A DNA stretch of 64,000 bases. Source: Pseudomonas sp. FP453. GTDB lineage: Bacteria > Pseudomonadota > Gammaproteobacteria > Pseudomonadales > Pseudomonadaceae. The position numbers and the translations under genes are program-made. Position 1 is the stretch's first letter; each line of letters opens with the position of its first letter. The notes below the pieces were generated by a model. It searched no databases, had not been told where the DNA came from, and saw only the letters and a list, made by a program, of their open reading frames with translations. Location of the stretch: contig NZ_CP117435.1 of the NCBI RefSeq assembly GCF_030687495.1, positions 5,894,501 to 5,958,500 on the forward strand, in the 5' to 3' direction. Shown one piece after another: positions 46,939 to 55,274 of the stretch.

Positions 46939-47577
46939 TCAGCGGTTAGGCTGAGGTGTCAGGCGCAGGTAAGGCTTCACTGCACGGTAACCCTTCGGAA
47001 AGCGCTTCTTGATCTCGTCCTCATCCTTGAGCGACGGCACGATCACCACTTCATCACCGTCCTGCCAGTTGGCCGGCGTGGCGACTTTGTAGTTGTCGGT
47101 CAGCTGCAACGAGTCGATCACCCGCAGGATTTCATGGAAGTTACGCCCGGTACTGGCCGGATAGGTAATGGTCAGGCGAATCTTCTTGTTCGGATCGATC
47201 ACGAACAGCGAGCGCACGGTGAGGGTGTCACTGGCGTTCGGGTGGATCAGGTCGTAGAGGTCCGAGACTTTGCGATCGGCATCGGCCAGGATCGGGAAGT
47301 TGACGATCGTGTTCTGGGTTTCGTTGATGTCTTCGATCCACTTGTGGTGCGAATCCACCGGGTCGACGGACAGGGCGATGGCCTTGACGCCGCGCTTGGC
47401 GAACTCGTCCTTGAGCTTGGCGGTGAAGCCGAGTTCGGTGGTGCACACCGGAGTGAAATCCGCCGGATGGGAAAACAGCACGCCCCAGCTATCGCCCAGC
47501 CATTCGTGGAAACGAATCTTGCCGGCGCTGGAATCCTGTTCGAAGTCGGGGGCGATGTCGCCCAGTCTTAGGCTCAT
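46939..47577 (-). CDS. lsfA: 1-Cys peroxiredoxin LsfA
   Basis: A 212-residue Prx6-type peroxidase that reduces hydroperoxides. The peroxidatic cysteine is Cys45 in HPADFTPVCTTELGF; a second Prx6 signature is the C-terminal region PANWQDGDEVVIVPSLKDED near 169. In P. putida lsfA is induced by sulfate starvation and lies next to the ssu genes, as here. It has its own terminator, so it is probably co-regulated with ssu, not co-transcribed. Confidence 0.95.
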   Translation of the reverse strand: MSLRLGDIAPDFEQDSSAGKIRFHEWLGDSWGVLFSHPADFTPVCTTELGFTAKLKDEFAKRGVKAIALSVDPVDSHHKWIEDINETQNTIVNFPILADADRKVSDLYDLIHPNASDTLTVRSLFVIDPNKKIRLTITYPASTGRNFHEILRVIDSLQLTDNYKVATPANWQDGDEVVIVPSLKDEDEIKKRFPKGYRAVKPYLRLTPQPNR

Positions 47578-47813
47578 GGTGTGGCTCCTGGTGAGTGCTT
47601 ATGGAGCCTACTGTGCATGGGTTGCAGATTATTTAAAAAGAATAAATATCGATTTATCTAGACGATAAAGGAATATTAAAAATCTGTTCATTGGACGCCA
47701 CAACGGACGAGGAGCACCATCCGTTTCAAGGTTCGAGAAGGCCTTGAGACGCTGTACAAAGAGGGGTTTAGGAAGGGCTTGCGGGGGTTTGGCCCGACTT
47801 GAAAATGCAAGAC

Positions 47814-47842
47814 ACCTTGCCCGGCGTTACGCCGGGCAAGGT
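47814..47842 (-). terminator. Hairpin terminator downstream of the OprD-family gene
   Basis: A perfect 13-bp stem accttgcccggcg / cgccgggcaaggt with a TTA loop (47814-47826 and 47830-47842), eight bases after the porin stop. The T-run is weak (tgtcttgcatttt on the minus strand). Confidence 0.75.
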
Positions 47843-47850
47843 TTACAGTC

Positions 47851-49259
47851 TTACAGCAGTGGCAGCGAGTAGCTGACGATCAGGCGGTTTTCGTCCTGAT
47901 TGCGCTGACCAGCAATGTCGTTGCGCCACATGGCGTTTTTCCAGGCTACACCGACGTTCTTGAACGGGCCTTCTGGTACGACGTAGGCAACAGTGATGTC
48001 ACGTTCCCACTCGTTCGCGCCATTGGAGTTCACAGTCCGTTGCGGTGTTGTAGCGCCGACGGCACCACGGGTGTCGATGTTGTCGCCACGCAGGTAAACC
48101 ACACCAGCGGTCAAGCCAGGTACGCCAACCTTGGCGAAGTCGAACGCGTAGCGAGCTTGCCAGGTACGTTCGCCAGCACGGGCAAACTTGGAGATCTGCG
48201 AGTCAGTGGTCAGATAAGCCGACGAACCGTCGCCTTGGTTCAACCATGGGAAGTCGCTGTCGCCGTTGCTGACCTGATAACCACCACCGAACGTGTGACC
48301 CGCCACCGAGTACAGGACCAAGCCGCTGTACAGGTTGTTGTCGACTTTACCTTTGGTGATGTTGTTACCGGCGGCGTTGGTACCGTAGTCACCGCTGGTG
48401 TAGTAGTTCGCGTCGTTGCTGTTGTTACCATCTGCGCGGCTGTTGAAGTAGCGCAGGTCGGTTTTCAACACGCCAGGACCGATTGCCCAGTTGTGCAGCA
48501 GGCCCAGGAAGTGTTGCTTGTAGAACTGGTCCAGATTGCCGTAGTAGTACTGGGCAGTCAGGTCCTTGGTGATCTTGTAGTCACCACCGGCGTAGTAAAA
48601 CTTGTTGCTATCACGGCCAGAAGCGGTACGACCGTTCGCGCCAGCGATGGACAAGTTTTCGTTGTTGCTGGAGTTACGACCCTTGGCTTTTTCGATCTGA
48701 CCGGCAACCAGTGTCAGGTCCTTGATGTCGCCAGAAGTGATCTGGCCGCCCTGGAAGGTTTGCGGCAGCAGACGACCGTCGTTGGTCACGATAACCGGCA
48801 GCTTAGGCTGCAGGGTGCCCAGCTTCAGCTCGGTCTGGGAGATCTTGGCTTTGGCAGTCAGACCCAGGCTGGAGTAGTTATCAACAGCTTCGCCGTTGGA
48901 CTTGCTCGGGAAAACCGTGCCGCCGTAGGAACCGTAGTTGGTAGCAGTCTTGCCACTGGCGCCGTTGGTGCCGCCGCCCGAATCCAGACGCACGCCCAGC
49001 AGGCCGATAGCGTCAAGACCGAAACCCACGGTGCCCTTGGGTGTAGCCGGAAGTGAAGCGCAGGTCGAAAGCCTGGCCCCATTCTTCCTGCTTGTTCTGC
49101 GCGCCGGCCGCTTTGGTAGCGTCGTCACGGTTGTCAGTGTTGATGTAGAAGTTACGCAGGCCCCAGAGTGGCCTTGCTGTCTTCGATGAAACCGGCAGCG
49201 CCTGCTTGCTGGGCGATTGCGCCCAAAGCTACAGCCAAAGCCAAGGTGGACTTATTCAT
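47851..49259 (-). pseudogene. OprD-family outer-membrane porin with two apparent +1 frameshifts
   Basis: The gene reads MNKSTLALAVALGAIAQQAG (signal peptide) then AAGFIEDSKATLG, where an extra base in the C4 run at 49161-49164 shifts to an immediate stop. Removing it gives LRNFYINTDNRDDATK up to FDLRFTSGYTQG, where an extra base in the C3 run at 49034-49036 shifts again. After that TVGFGLDAIGLLGVRLDSGG continues in frame to the stop, ending VSYSLPLL. With both bases removed the length is exactly 469 codons. OprD-type porins admit amino acids, aromatic acids and carbapenems. Either a real null allele or sequencing error; internal starts downstream would lack the signal peptide. Confidence 0.88.
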
Positions 49260-49920
49260 GTACCGCTCCTCTCATTTCTAATTTTTGTATTTCTTTGGTC
49301 TCGGGTCTGACGCCCTCGATCCACAGATGCGCGATTAGCACCGGATAGTGACTGACAAGTCAATCGTAACCTTGTGTGTCTACTACCTTCGTCTAACAGC
49401 AGTTAGATTTGGTCCCTGCAGGGTAATGAGTTTTTCATACACCCAAAAAGAATTGTTTCATTCTTTTTCATACGATTTGGGAATAAGCCTTTTCATGGCA
49501 CGGAAGGGTCAGGGTAGACGCCCCGTTCCATAAGCTAATTCCTAAAGGGTATTTGTTAGCACTTTTTTAGATCGCTTAGTGTGGCCGTAGGGTTTCATAC
49601 GTCACCCACGATCAAAAAGGCGACGCCATCATGGCCAAACGCGCATCCTCCCGTCAATTTGTTACAGTTTTTGTATCGCTTATATTTTTTTTGCTACCCA
49701 AGCCGTCGATTCAACACTGAACCGCGAGTTGTGACCGCTGTGCGCAATCTACCCATCGTCGCGCTAAACGTATCGGCGCAGATCAATACTTCTGAAGCAT
49801 TGGCAAGGCGAGTGGACGGGCGGCGAAGTTCTTGAAGGAACAGGGGGAAGGTTGAGGGGGTGCTGCCGGATTATTCGGCCTTTGCGACCGACAACTTTAT
49901 CCAAGAGTAAACGCGATTAC
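49260..49920. other. Long non-coding gap upstream of the OprD-family gene
   Basis: About 660 bp without a convincing gene. It is AT-rich compared with the rest of the window, especially 49440-49480 and 49660-49700, and must contain the porin promoter. Apart from one tiny candidate frame (49631-49720) I see no RNA gene, riboswitch or mobile-element end. Confidence 0.4.
49631..49720 (+). CDS. Possible 29-residue small protein
   Basis: The ATG at 49631 opens MAKRASSRQFVTVFVSLIFF and ends LLPKPSIQH before TGA. It has a basic N-terminus followed by a hydrophobic stretch (about residues 11-23), like a tiny membrane peptide or a decayed signal sequence. No good Shine-Dalgarno precedes it (only AGGCGACGCCATC). 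It is not a family I recognise and could be chance. Confidence 0.2.
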   Translation: MAKRASSRQFVTVFVSLIFFLLPKPSIQH

Positions 49921-50009
49921 CTGTGGGAGCTGGCTTGCCTGCGATTGCATCACCTCGGTCTTGCTGAAAGACCGAGTTGTCAGCATCGCAGGCAAGCCTG
50001 CTCCCACAG
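49921..50009. repeat. REP pair (inverted, GAGCTGG core, spacer type B)
   Basis: Facing REP arms around gattgcatcacctcggtctt ... gaccgagttgtcagcatcg. The right arm has cctgctccc. It lies just downstream of argA. Confidence 0.9.
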
Positions 50010-50028
50010 AAGCCAGGCCTGGGCTGGA

Positions 50029-51327
50029 TCAGAGGGCCTTTTCGAAGATCTTCGAATTGCGCTGGTAGTTGTACAGCGACGCCCGCGCCGACGGCAGGCG
50101 GTCCACGCTGCTCGGCACAAAGCCCCGCTCGCGGAACCAGTGCGCAGTACGCGTCGTCAACACGAACAAGGTCTTCAAGCCCTGCGCCCGTGCACGGGTC
50201 TCGATGCGCTCCAGCAATACATCGCCGCGTGCGCCGTGGCGGTATTCGGGGTTCACCGCCAGGCACGCCAGCTCGCCCGCGTCCGAATCGGCGATCTGAT
50301 ACAGCGCCGCACAGGCGATGATCATGCCTTCACGCTCGACCACGCTGAACTGCTCGATCTCACGCTCCAGCACTTCCCGCGAACGGCGCACCAGAATGCC
50401 CTGCTCTTCCAGCGGGCTGATCAAATCCAGCAAACCGCCCACATCTTCGATGGCCGCTTCACGCACCTGCTCGAACTGTTCCTGGGCCACCAGCGTACCG
50501 CCGCCGTCCCGGGTGAACAGCTCGGTGAGCAGCGCGCCATCTTCGGCGTAGCTGACGATATGGCTGCGCCCTACCCCGCCACGGCACGCTTCGGCGGCGG
50601 CATCGAGCAGTTCGGCCTGGTAGTTGTTGCCCAGGCGTTGCAGGTGCGCCGGCACTTGTTGCGGGCGCAACTCACGCACCAGGCGGCCGTTTTCATCGAT
50701 CAGACCCTTGTCTGCGCCAAACAGCAGCAGCTTGTCGGCACCCAGGTCGATGGCGGCGCGGGTGGCGACGTCTTCGCAGGCCAGGTTGAAGATCTCGCCG
50801 GTGGGCGAATAACCCAGCGGCGACAGCAGCACGATGGAGCGCTCGTCCAGCAGGCGGCCGATGCCCTTGCGGTCAACCCGGCGCACTTCGCCGGTGTGGT
50901 GGTAGTCCACGCCTTCCAGCACGCCGATCGGCCGCGCGGTTACCAGGTTGCCGCTGGCCACGCGCAGGCGCGAGCCCTGCATCGGCGACGAAGCCATGTC
51001 CATCGACAAGCGTGCTTCGATGGCGATCCGCAGGTGGCCGACCGCGTCGATCACGCACTCCAGCGTCGCTGCATCGGTGATGCGCAGGCCTTCGTGGTAA
51101 GCCGGGGTCAGGCCACGGGCTTCAAGACGGGTTTCGATTTGCGGGCGCGAACCGTGCACCAGCACCAGCCGCACGCCCAGGCTGTGGAGCAGCACCAGGT
51201 CGTGGACGATATTGCCGAAGTTGGGATGTTCCACACCATCGCCGGGCAACATGACCACAAAGGTGCAGTCGCGGTGGGCGTTGATGTAAGGAGAAGCGTG
51301 ACGAAGCCAATTAACGTAGTCGGGCAT
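50029..51327 (-). CDS. argA: N-acetylglutamate synthase
   Basis: First enzyme of arginine synthesis: it transfers acetyl from acetyl-CoA to glutamate. The 432-residue bacterial ArgA has an N-terminal amino-acid-kinase domain that binds arginine for feedback inhibition (LVLVHGSRPQIETRLEARGL near 55-74) and a C-terminal GNAT acetyltransferase domain (about 290-432, with LACLAVNPEYRHGARGDVLL). ATG at 51325-51327 gives MPDYVNWLRHASPYINAHRD, the family start. Same strand as argE, 136 bp downstream of it. Confidence 0.96.
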   Translation of the reverse strand: MPDYVNWLRHASPYINAHRDCTFVVMLPGDGVEHPNFGNIVHDLVLLHSLGVRLVLVHGSRPQIETRLEARGLTPAYHEGLRITDAATLECVIDAVGHLRIAIEARLSMDMASSPMQGSRLRVASGNLVTARPIGVLEGVDYHHTGEVRRVDRKGIGRLLDERSIVLLSPLGYSPTGEIFNLACEDVATRAAIDLGADKLLLFGADKGLIDENGRLVRELRPQQVPAHLQRLGNNYQAELLDAAAEACRGGVGRSHIVSYAEDGALLTELFTRDGGGTLVAQEQFEQVREAAIEDVGGLLDLISPLEEQGILVRRSREVLEREIEQFSVVEREGMIIACAALYQIADSDAGELACLAVNPEYRHGARGDVLLERIETRARAQGLKTLFVLTTRTAHWFRERGFVPSSVDRLPSARASLYNYQRNSKIFEKAL

Positions 51328-51463
51328 AACACCTGGGCCTGTAATAAAAAGCAGCCGAAAAAGGATCATTCATGAAAGCGCACAGCGGGCTGATGGTTAT
51401 CGTCGGAACAGGCTTGGCGACACGCTCACTCTCCTCAATATGGACGAACAGGCAGGGGTTAAT

Positions 51464-52612
51464 TTATGCGGGTTTCAGGCAGTAATGTTCGATCAGTTCC
51501 CGCAATAGACGCACTGTAGGCGTCAAGCGTGACATTTCGAGGTACTCGCCCGGCTGGTGGGCGCAGGCGATATCGCCAGGGCCGAGCACCAGGGTTTCAC
51601 AACCAAGGCGCTGAAGATAAGGCGCTTCGGTGCCGAACGCTACTGCTTCGGCACGATGACCGGTCAAACGTTCCGCAACCCGCACCAGTTCAGCGTCTTC
51701 AGGCTGTTCGAACGGCGGTACTTCGGGGAACAGCGGCGCGTAGTCGATCTGCACCTGATGGCGCTCGGCCAGGGGTTCGAGCTTCTGGCGGATGGCAGCG
51801 CGCAACACCTCGGGGTCCATGCCCGGCAGCGGGCGCAGGTCGAACTCCAGGGAGCACTGGCCGCAGATGCGGTTGGGGTTGTCGCCACCGTGGATGCAGC
51901 CGAAGTTCATCGTCGGCTGCGGCACGCTGAATTGCGGGTTGCGATATTGGCCCTGCCACACCTGGCGCAAGCCGCGCAGTTCGCTGATGGCATCGTGCAT
52001 GGCTTCCAGGGCGCTGTGGCCCAGGCTCGGGTCCGACGAATGGCCGCTGCGGCCGAGGATGTCGATGCGCTCCATCATCACGCCTTTATGCAGGCGGATC
52101 GGCTTGAGGCCGGTGGGCTCGCCGATCACCGCCGCACGGCCCAGCGGGCGCCCGGCTTCAGCCAGCGCGCGGGCGCCGGACATGGAGCTTTCTTCATCGC
52201 AAGTGGCGAGGATCAGCAACGGTTGCTTGAACGGCTGATCCAGCAGCGGCAGCACGGCTTCAATCGCCAGCGCGAAAAAGCCCTTCATGTCGCAACTGCC
52301 CAATCCCACCCAGCGGCCGTCAACTTCCGTCAGTTTGAGGGGATCGGTCTTCCACAGCGCCGCATCATAGGGAACGGTATCGCTATGCCCCGCCAGCACC
52401 AGGCCGCCGGGGCCGCTGCCAAAGCTGGCGAGCAGGTTGAACTTGCCGGGGTTGACGTGTTGGATGTCGATGGCAAAACCCAGGTCCCCCAGCCAACTGG
52501 CGAGCAAATCGATCACCGGGCGGTTGGTCTGGTCGAGAGACGCCTGGGTGCAACTGACCGACGGCGCGGCAATCAATGCGGCGAACTGCTCTTTCATAGA
52601 CGGTAATGGCAT
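51464..52612 (-). CDS. argE: Acetylornithine deacetylase
   Basis: M20-family zinc hydrolase that removes acetyl from N2-acetylornithine in arginine synthesis. The 382 residues show the metal-ligand motifs VLAGHSDTVPYD near 75, GLGSCDMKGFFALAIEAV near 108, CDEESSMSGARAL near 140 and FGTEAPYLQRLG near 328. The start at 52610-52612 (MPLPSMKEQFAALIA) fits family length; the second ATG five codons later (MKEQF) is possible. The longer open frame upstream is not conserved. The argE-argA order matches other pseudomonads. Confidence 0.93.
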   Translation of the reverse strand: MPLPSMKEQFAALIAAPSVSCTQASLDQTNRPVIDLLASWLGDLGFAIDIQHVNPGKFNLLASFGSGPGGLVLAGHSDTVPYDAALWKTDPLKLTEVDGRWVGLGSCDMKGFFALAIEAVLPLLDQPFKQPLLILATCDEESSMSGARALAEAGRPLGRAAVIGEPTGLKPIRLHKGVMMERIDILGRSGHSSDPSLGHSALEAMHDAISELRGLRQVWQGQYRNPQFSVPQPTMNFGCIHGGDNPNRICGQCSLEFDLRPLPGMDPEVLRAAIRQKLEPLAERHQVQIDYAPLFPEVPPFEQPEDAELVRVAERLTGHRAEAVAFGTEAPYLQRLGCETLVLGPGDIACAHQPGEYLEMSRLTPTVRLLRELIEHYCLKPA

Positions 52613-52770
52613 GCGCGGTCTCTCAACTTCCCGGATGAAGCCCACTATAGAGCCATCTGCACGACACAATAAACCGTTGCGGCGCGTTGCCGGGCTCAGT
52701 CCTGTACACTGCACGGCCTTGGCAGCCACTCTTTTTCCCGGCTGCGCTCCCGATCCTGGATTTTCCGGCC

Positions 52771-54138
52771 ATGCAGAAAGAAACCGAAATCAAGCTCCGC
52801 GTCAGCCGCGAAACCCTCGCCGCGCTGCGTGAGCACCCGCTACTGAAAAAACGCAACAAAAGTGGCTGGGAACGCCGTGAGTTGATGAACCAGTATTTCG
52901 ACACCCCCGAGCGCGACCTGGCCCAGGCCAAAGTCGCCCTGCGCCTGCGCAAGGACGGTGACGAGATCATCCAGACCCTCAAGACCCGTGGCCAGAGCGT
53001 CGCCGGCTTGTCGGAACGCAACGAGTACAACTGGGACCTGGCCAAAGCCAAGCTCGACGTGAAGAAACTCGACGGCGAATGCTGGCCCGAGCAACTGGCC
53101 GAGCTGGACAAAAAGACCCTCAAGCCGATCTTCACCACCGACTTCGTGCGTGAACGCGCCGAAATCGCCTGGGGCCGTGGCAAGGCCAAGGTGGTGATCG
53201 AAGCCGCCCTGGACCTGGGCCACGTGGTGGTTGGCAAGCAGAAAGAAGAAATCTGCGAGCTGGAACTGGAACTGCGCGAAGGTGAACCGGCCGCCCTGCT
53301 GGAACTGGCCGCCGAACTGGCCGCGACCCTGGCGTTGATGCCGTGCGACATCAGCAAGGCCGAGCGCGGCTACCGCCTGTATGACGCCAGCAGCTACTCC
53401 CTGAGCCTGCCGGCGCCGCAGATCCACGCCGAAATGCCGCTGGACGACGCCTTCGCCGCGATCATGTGGCACCTGCTCGGCAGCAGCCAGCGCCTGGCCG
53501 AGCAATACCGTTTCAATGGCCACTGGCGCCTGCTGCAAGACTGGGTCGACAACCTCGGCGAACTGCGCGCCCTGATCGGCAGCCTCGGCCAGGCCGCACC
53601 GCGCCAATCCACCAGCGAACTGCGCAGCGCCCTGGATGCCCTGCTGGAAGACTGGCGCCCACTGGTACAAGCCGGTGATGACGACGAAGACATCCGCAAA
53701 GCCGCTCCTGAGCAATTCGTTGAAGAATTGGACGACGTGCGCTGGGGCCTGTTCTCACTGAACACCTCGCGTTGGCTGCTGGCCCGCGCCTGGACCGCCG
53801 AGCGCAATGTGCGCGGCAACCGCCAGGGCGCAGCGCAAATCACCAACTGGCTGCCGCGCCTGCTGGCCGACGATGCCGTTGCCCTGCAACTGCCGCGCTA
53901 CCAGCAACAACCGGAAGACCTGGCCGAGCAACTGCCGCGTATCGAACGCATCCAGGCGTGGCTGCACCATGCCCGCCATGTGGTGGACATCCCGGAAATG
54001 GACCGTCTGTATGGCGAGCTGAACAAGCTGGCGCAACTGGCCAACCAGCCGATCACCGATGAGTCGCTGGATGCGCGCATGCACCAGGCGATTGCGGTGT
54101 ATCAGAACCGGGCTTGGAAGACCTTGTTGCGTCTGTAA
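52771..54138 (+). CDS. CYTH-CHAD domain protein (inorganic triphosphatase-like)
   Basis: A 455-residue protein. The N-terminal CYTH domain (about 1-200) has the founding ExExK motif in METEIKLRV-like MQKETEIKLRVS, then RLRKDGDEIIQTLKTRG. A C-terminal helical CHAD domain (about 215-455) has regularly spaced basic residues and histidines thought to bind polyphosphate. Relatives such as E. coli YgiF hydrolyse tripolyphosphate. ATG 52771 begins the CYTH motif; the open frame upstream is not conserved. It is divergent from argE. Confidence 0.88.
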   Translation: MQKETEIKLRVSRETLAALREHPLLKKRNKSGWERRELMNQYFDTPERDLAQAKVALRLRKDGDEIIQTLKTRGQSVAGLSERNEYNWDLAKAKLDVKKLDGECWPEQLAELDKKTLKPIFTTDFVRERAEIAWGRGKAKVVIEAALDLGHVVVGKQKEEICELELELREGEPAALLELAAELAATLALMPCDISKAERGYRLYDASSYSLSLPAPQIHAEMPLDDAFAAIMWHLLGSSQRLAEQYRFNGHWRLLQDWVDNLGELRALIGSLGQAAPRQSTSELRSALDALLEDWRPLVQAGDDDEDIRKAAPEQFVEELDDVRWGLFSLNTSRWLLARAWTAERNVRGNRQGAAQITNWLPRLLADDAVALQLPRYQQQPEDLAEQLPRIERIQAWLHHARHVVDIPEMDRLYGELNKLAQLANQPITDESLDARMHQAIAVYQNRAWKTLLRL

Positions 54139-54144
54139 GGACGC

Positions 54145-54241
54145 TATCGCGGCGGTGCGACGATTCGACAAGCCCGCTCCCACCTTGACCGCGTTCCAAC
54201 TCTGGAATGCAGTCAAGTGTGGGAGCGGGCTTGCCCGCGAT
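54145..54241. repeat. Degenerate REP pair (everted, GAGCGGG core)
   Basis: The right arm is intact (gggagcgggcttgcccgcga). The left arm is broken by ggcggtgcgacgattcgaca between tatcgc and agcccgctccc. The spacer ttgaccgcgttccaactctg resembles that at 9715-9797. It lies between the convergent CYTH-CHAD and lrp-type genes. Confidence 0.8.
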
Positions 54242-54254
54242 GAGGCCAGCCCAG

Positions 54255-54725
54255 TCAGCGCAAAACCGGCAAGCTGGTAGTGGACTTGATCTCCGACAAC
54301 GCCACAATCGAATTGACCTCCTGAATCCCCGGCACCATCGACAACTTCTCAAAGAAAAACCGCTCGTACGCCTCGATATCCGCCGTGACGATGCGCAACA
54401 GAAAATCCACCGCCCCCATCAGCACATAACACTCCAGGACTTCTGGAAACCCACGAATCGCGTCGGTGAATTCAGTGAAGTTGGAGCGCCCGTGAGCATT
54501 GAGTTTGACCTCGGCGAAGATCTGCGTGTTGAGGCCGATCTTTTTGCGATCCAGTAGCGTCACCTGCGCGCGAATCACCCCCTCCTCCTTGAGACGCTGG
54601 ATGCGCCGCCAGCACGGCGACTGGGACAGGCCGACCTGTTCGGCGATCTGCGCACTGGAGAGCGAGGAATCCTCTTGCAGCAAGGCCAGGATGCGACGGT
54701 CGTAGGCGTCCAGCTCACTGTGCAT
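54255..54725 (-). CDS. Lrp/AsnC family transcriptional regulator
   Basis: A 156-residue regulator with an N-terminal AsnC-type helix-turn-helix (LDAYDRRILALLQEDSSLSS and QIAEQVGLSQSPCWRRIQRL, residues 5-45) and a C-terminal RAM ligand domain (about 65-150) with PEVLECYVLMGAVDFLLRIV. It resembles the Lrp branch controlling one neighbouring operon. It is divergent from a 112-residue gene (127 bp between starts, AT-rich), the most likely target. Confidence 0.92.
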   Translation of the reverse strand: MHSELDAYDRRILALLQEDSSLSSAQIAEQVGLSQSPCWRRIQRLKEEGVIRAQVTLLDRKKIGLNTQIFAEVKLNAHGRSNFTEFTDAIRGFPEVLECYVLMGAVDFLLRIVTADIEAYERFFFEKLSMVPGIQEVNSIVALSEIKSTTSLPVLR

Positions 54726-54852
54726 ATAAATACCTTCTATGGCGCTTATCTTGAATTGAATGATTCGATAATTCGAAATATAGGCTCATCTTAGATAAGA
54801 AATCTCCGCTGGCGAATGTAAAAATTTCTCCAGTCGAATCTGGAGAATTCCC

Positions 54853-55191
54853 ATGCACGCCGTCGAAACCAGCCACTCTGTTACCCGCGCCGATGTGTGG
54901 GCCGTCAACAGCGCCCATTGCCAGGCGCATTACCAGATCGTCGCCGAAGCGGAGCCGGATGTGCTGTGCCGGGTGCTCAACTATTTCGCCCTGCAATGCC
55001 TCACCCCACAGCAGGTGACGGTGAACCGCGAACAGGACCTGCTGACGATCGACATCACCCTGGACGGCCTGAGTTGGCACCGTGCCCAGGTGATCGGTGA
55101 AAAGATTCGAAACCTGATCAGCGTGTGTTCGCTGGAACTGTGGCCGGCTGATGCCGTGCGGGCTGCGGCGCTGGTGGCGGCGGCTCAGTAA
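54853..55191 (+). CDS. Conserved hypothetical protein, possible ACT-like fold
   Basis: A 112-residue cytoplasmic protein. The central stretch HYQIVAEAEPDVLCRVLNYF, then LTPQQVTVNREQDLLTIDIT and IGEKIRNLISVCSLELWPAD, follows the beta-alpha-beta pattern of ACT-type amino-acid-binding domains; this is a fold guess, not a family match. No enzyme motif is visible. Its divergence from an Lrp/AsnC regulator suggests that amino acids control its expression. Confidence 0.65.
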   Translation: MHAVETSHSVTRADVWAVNSAHCQAHYQIVAEAEPDVLCRVLNYFALQCLTPQQVTVNREQDLLTIDITLDGLSWHRAQVIGEKIRNLISVCSLELWPADAVRAAALVAAAQ

Positions 55192-55274
55192 AAGTCTGCA
55201 ATACACCCTGGGAGGAAGATTTTTCGGGGCTGACTAGCCTGGGATTACGTCCAACACCTCCCAGGAAACCCTTG

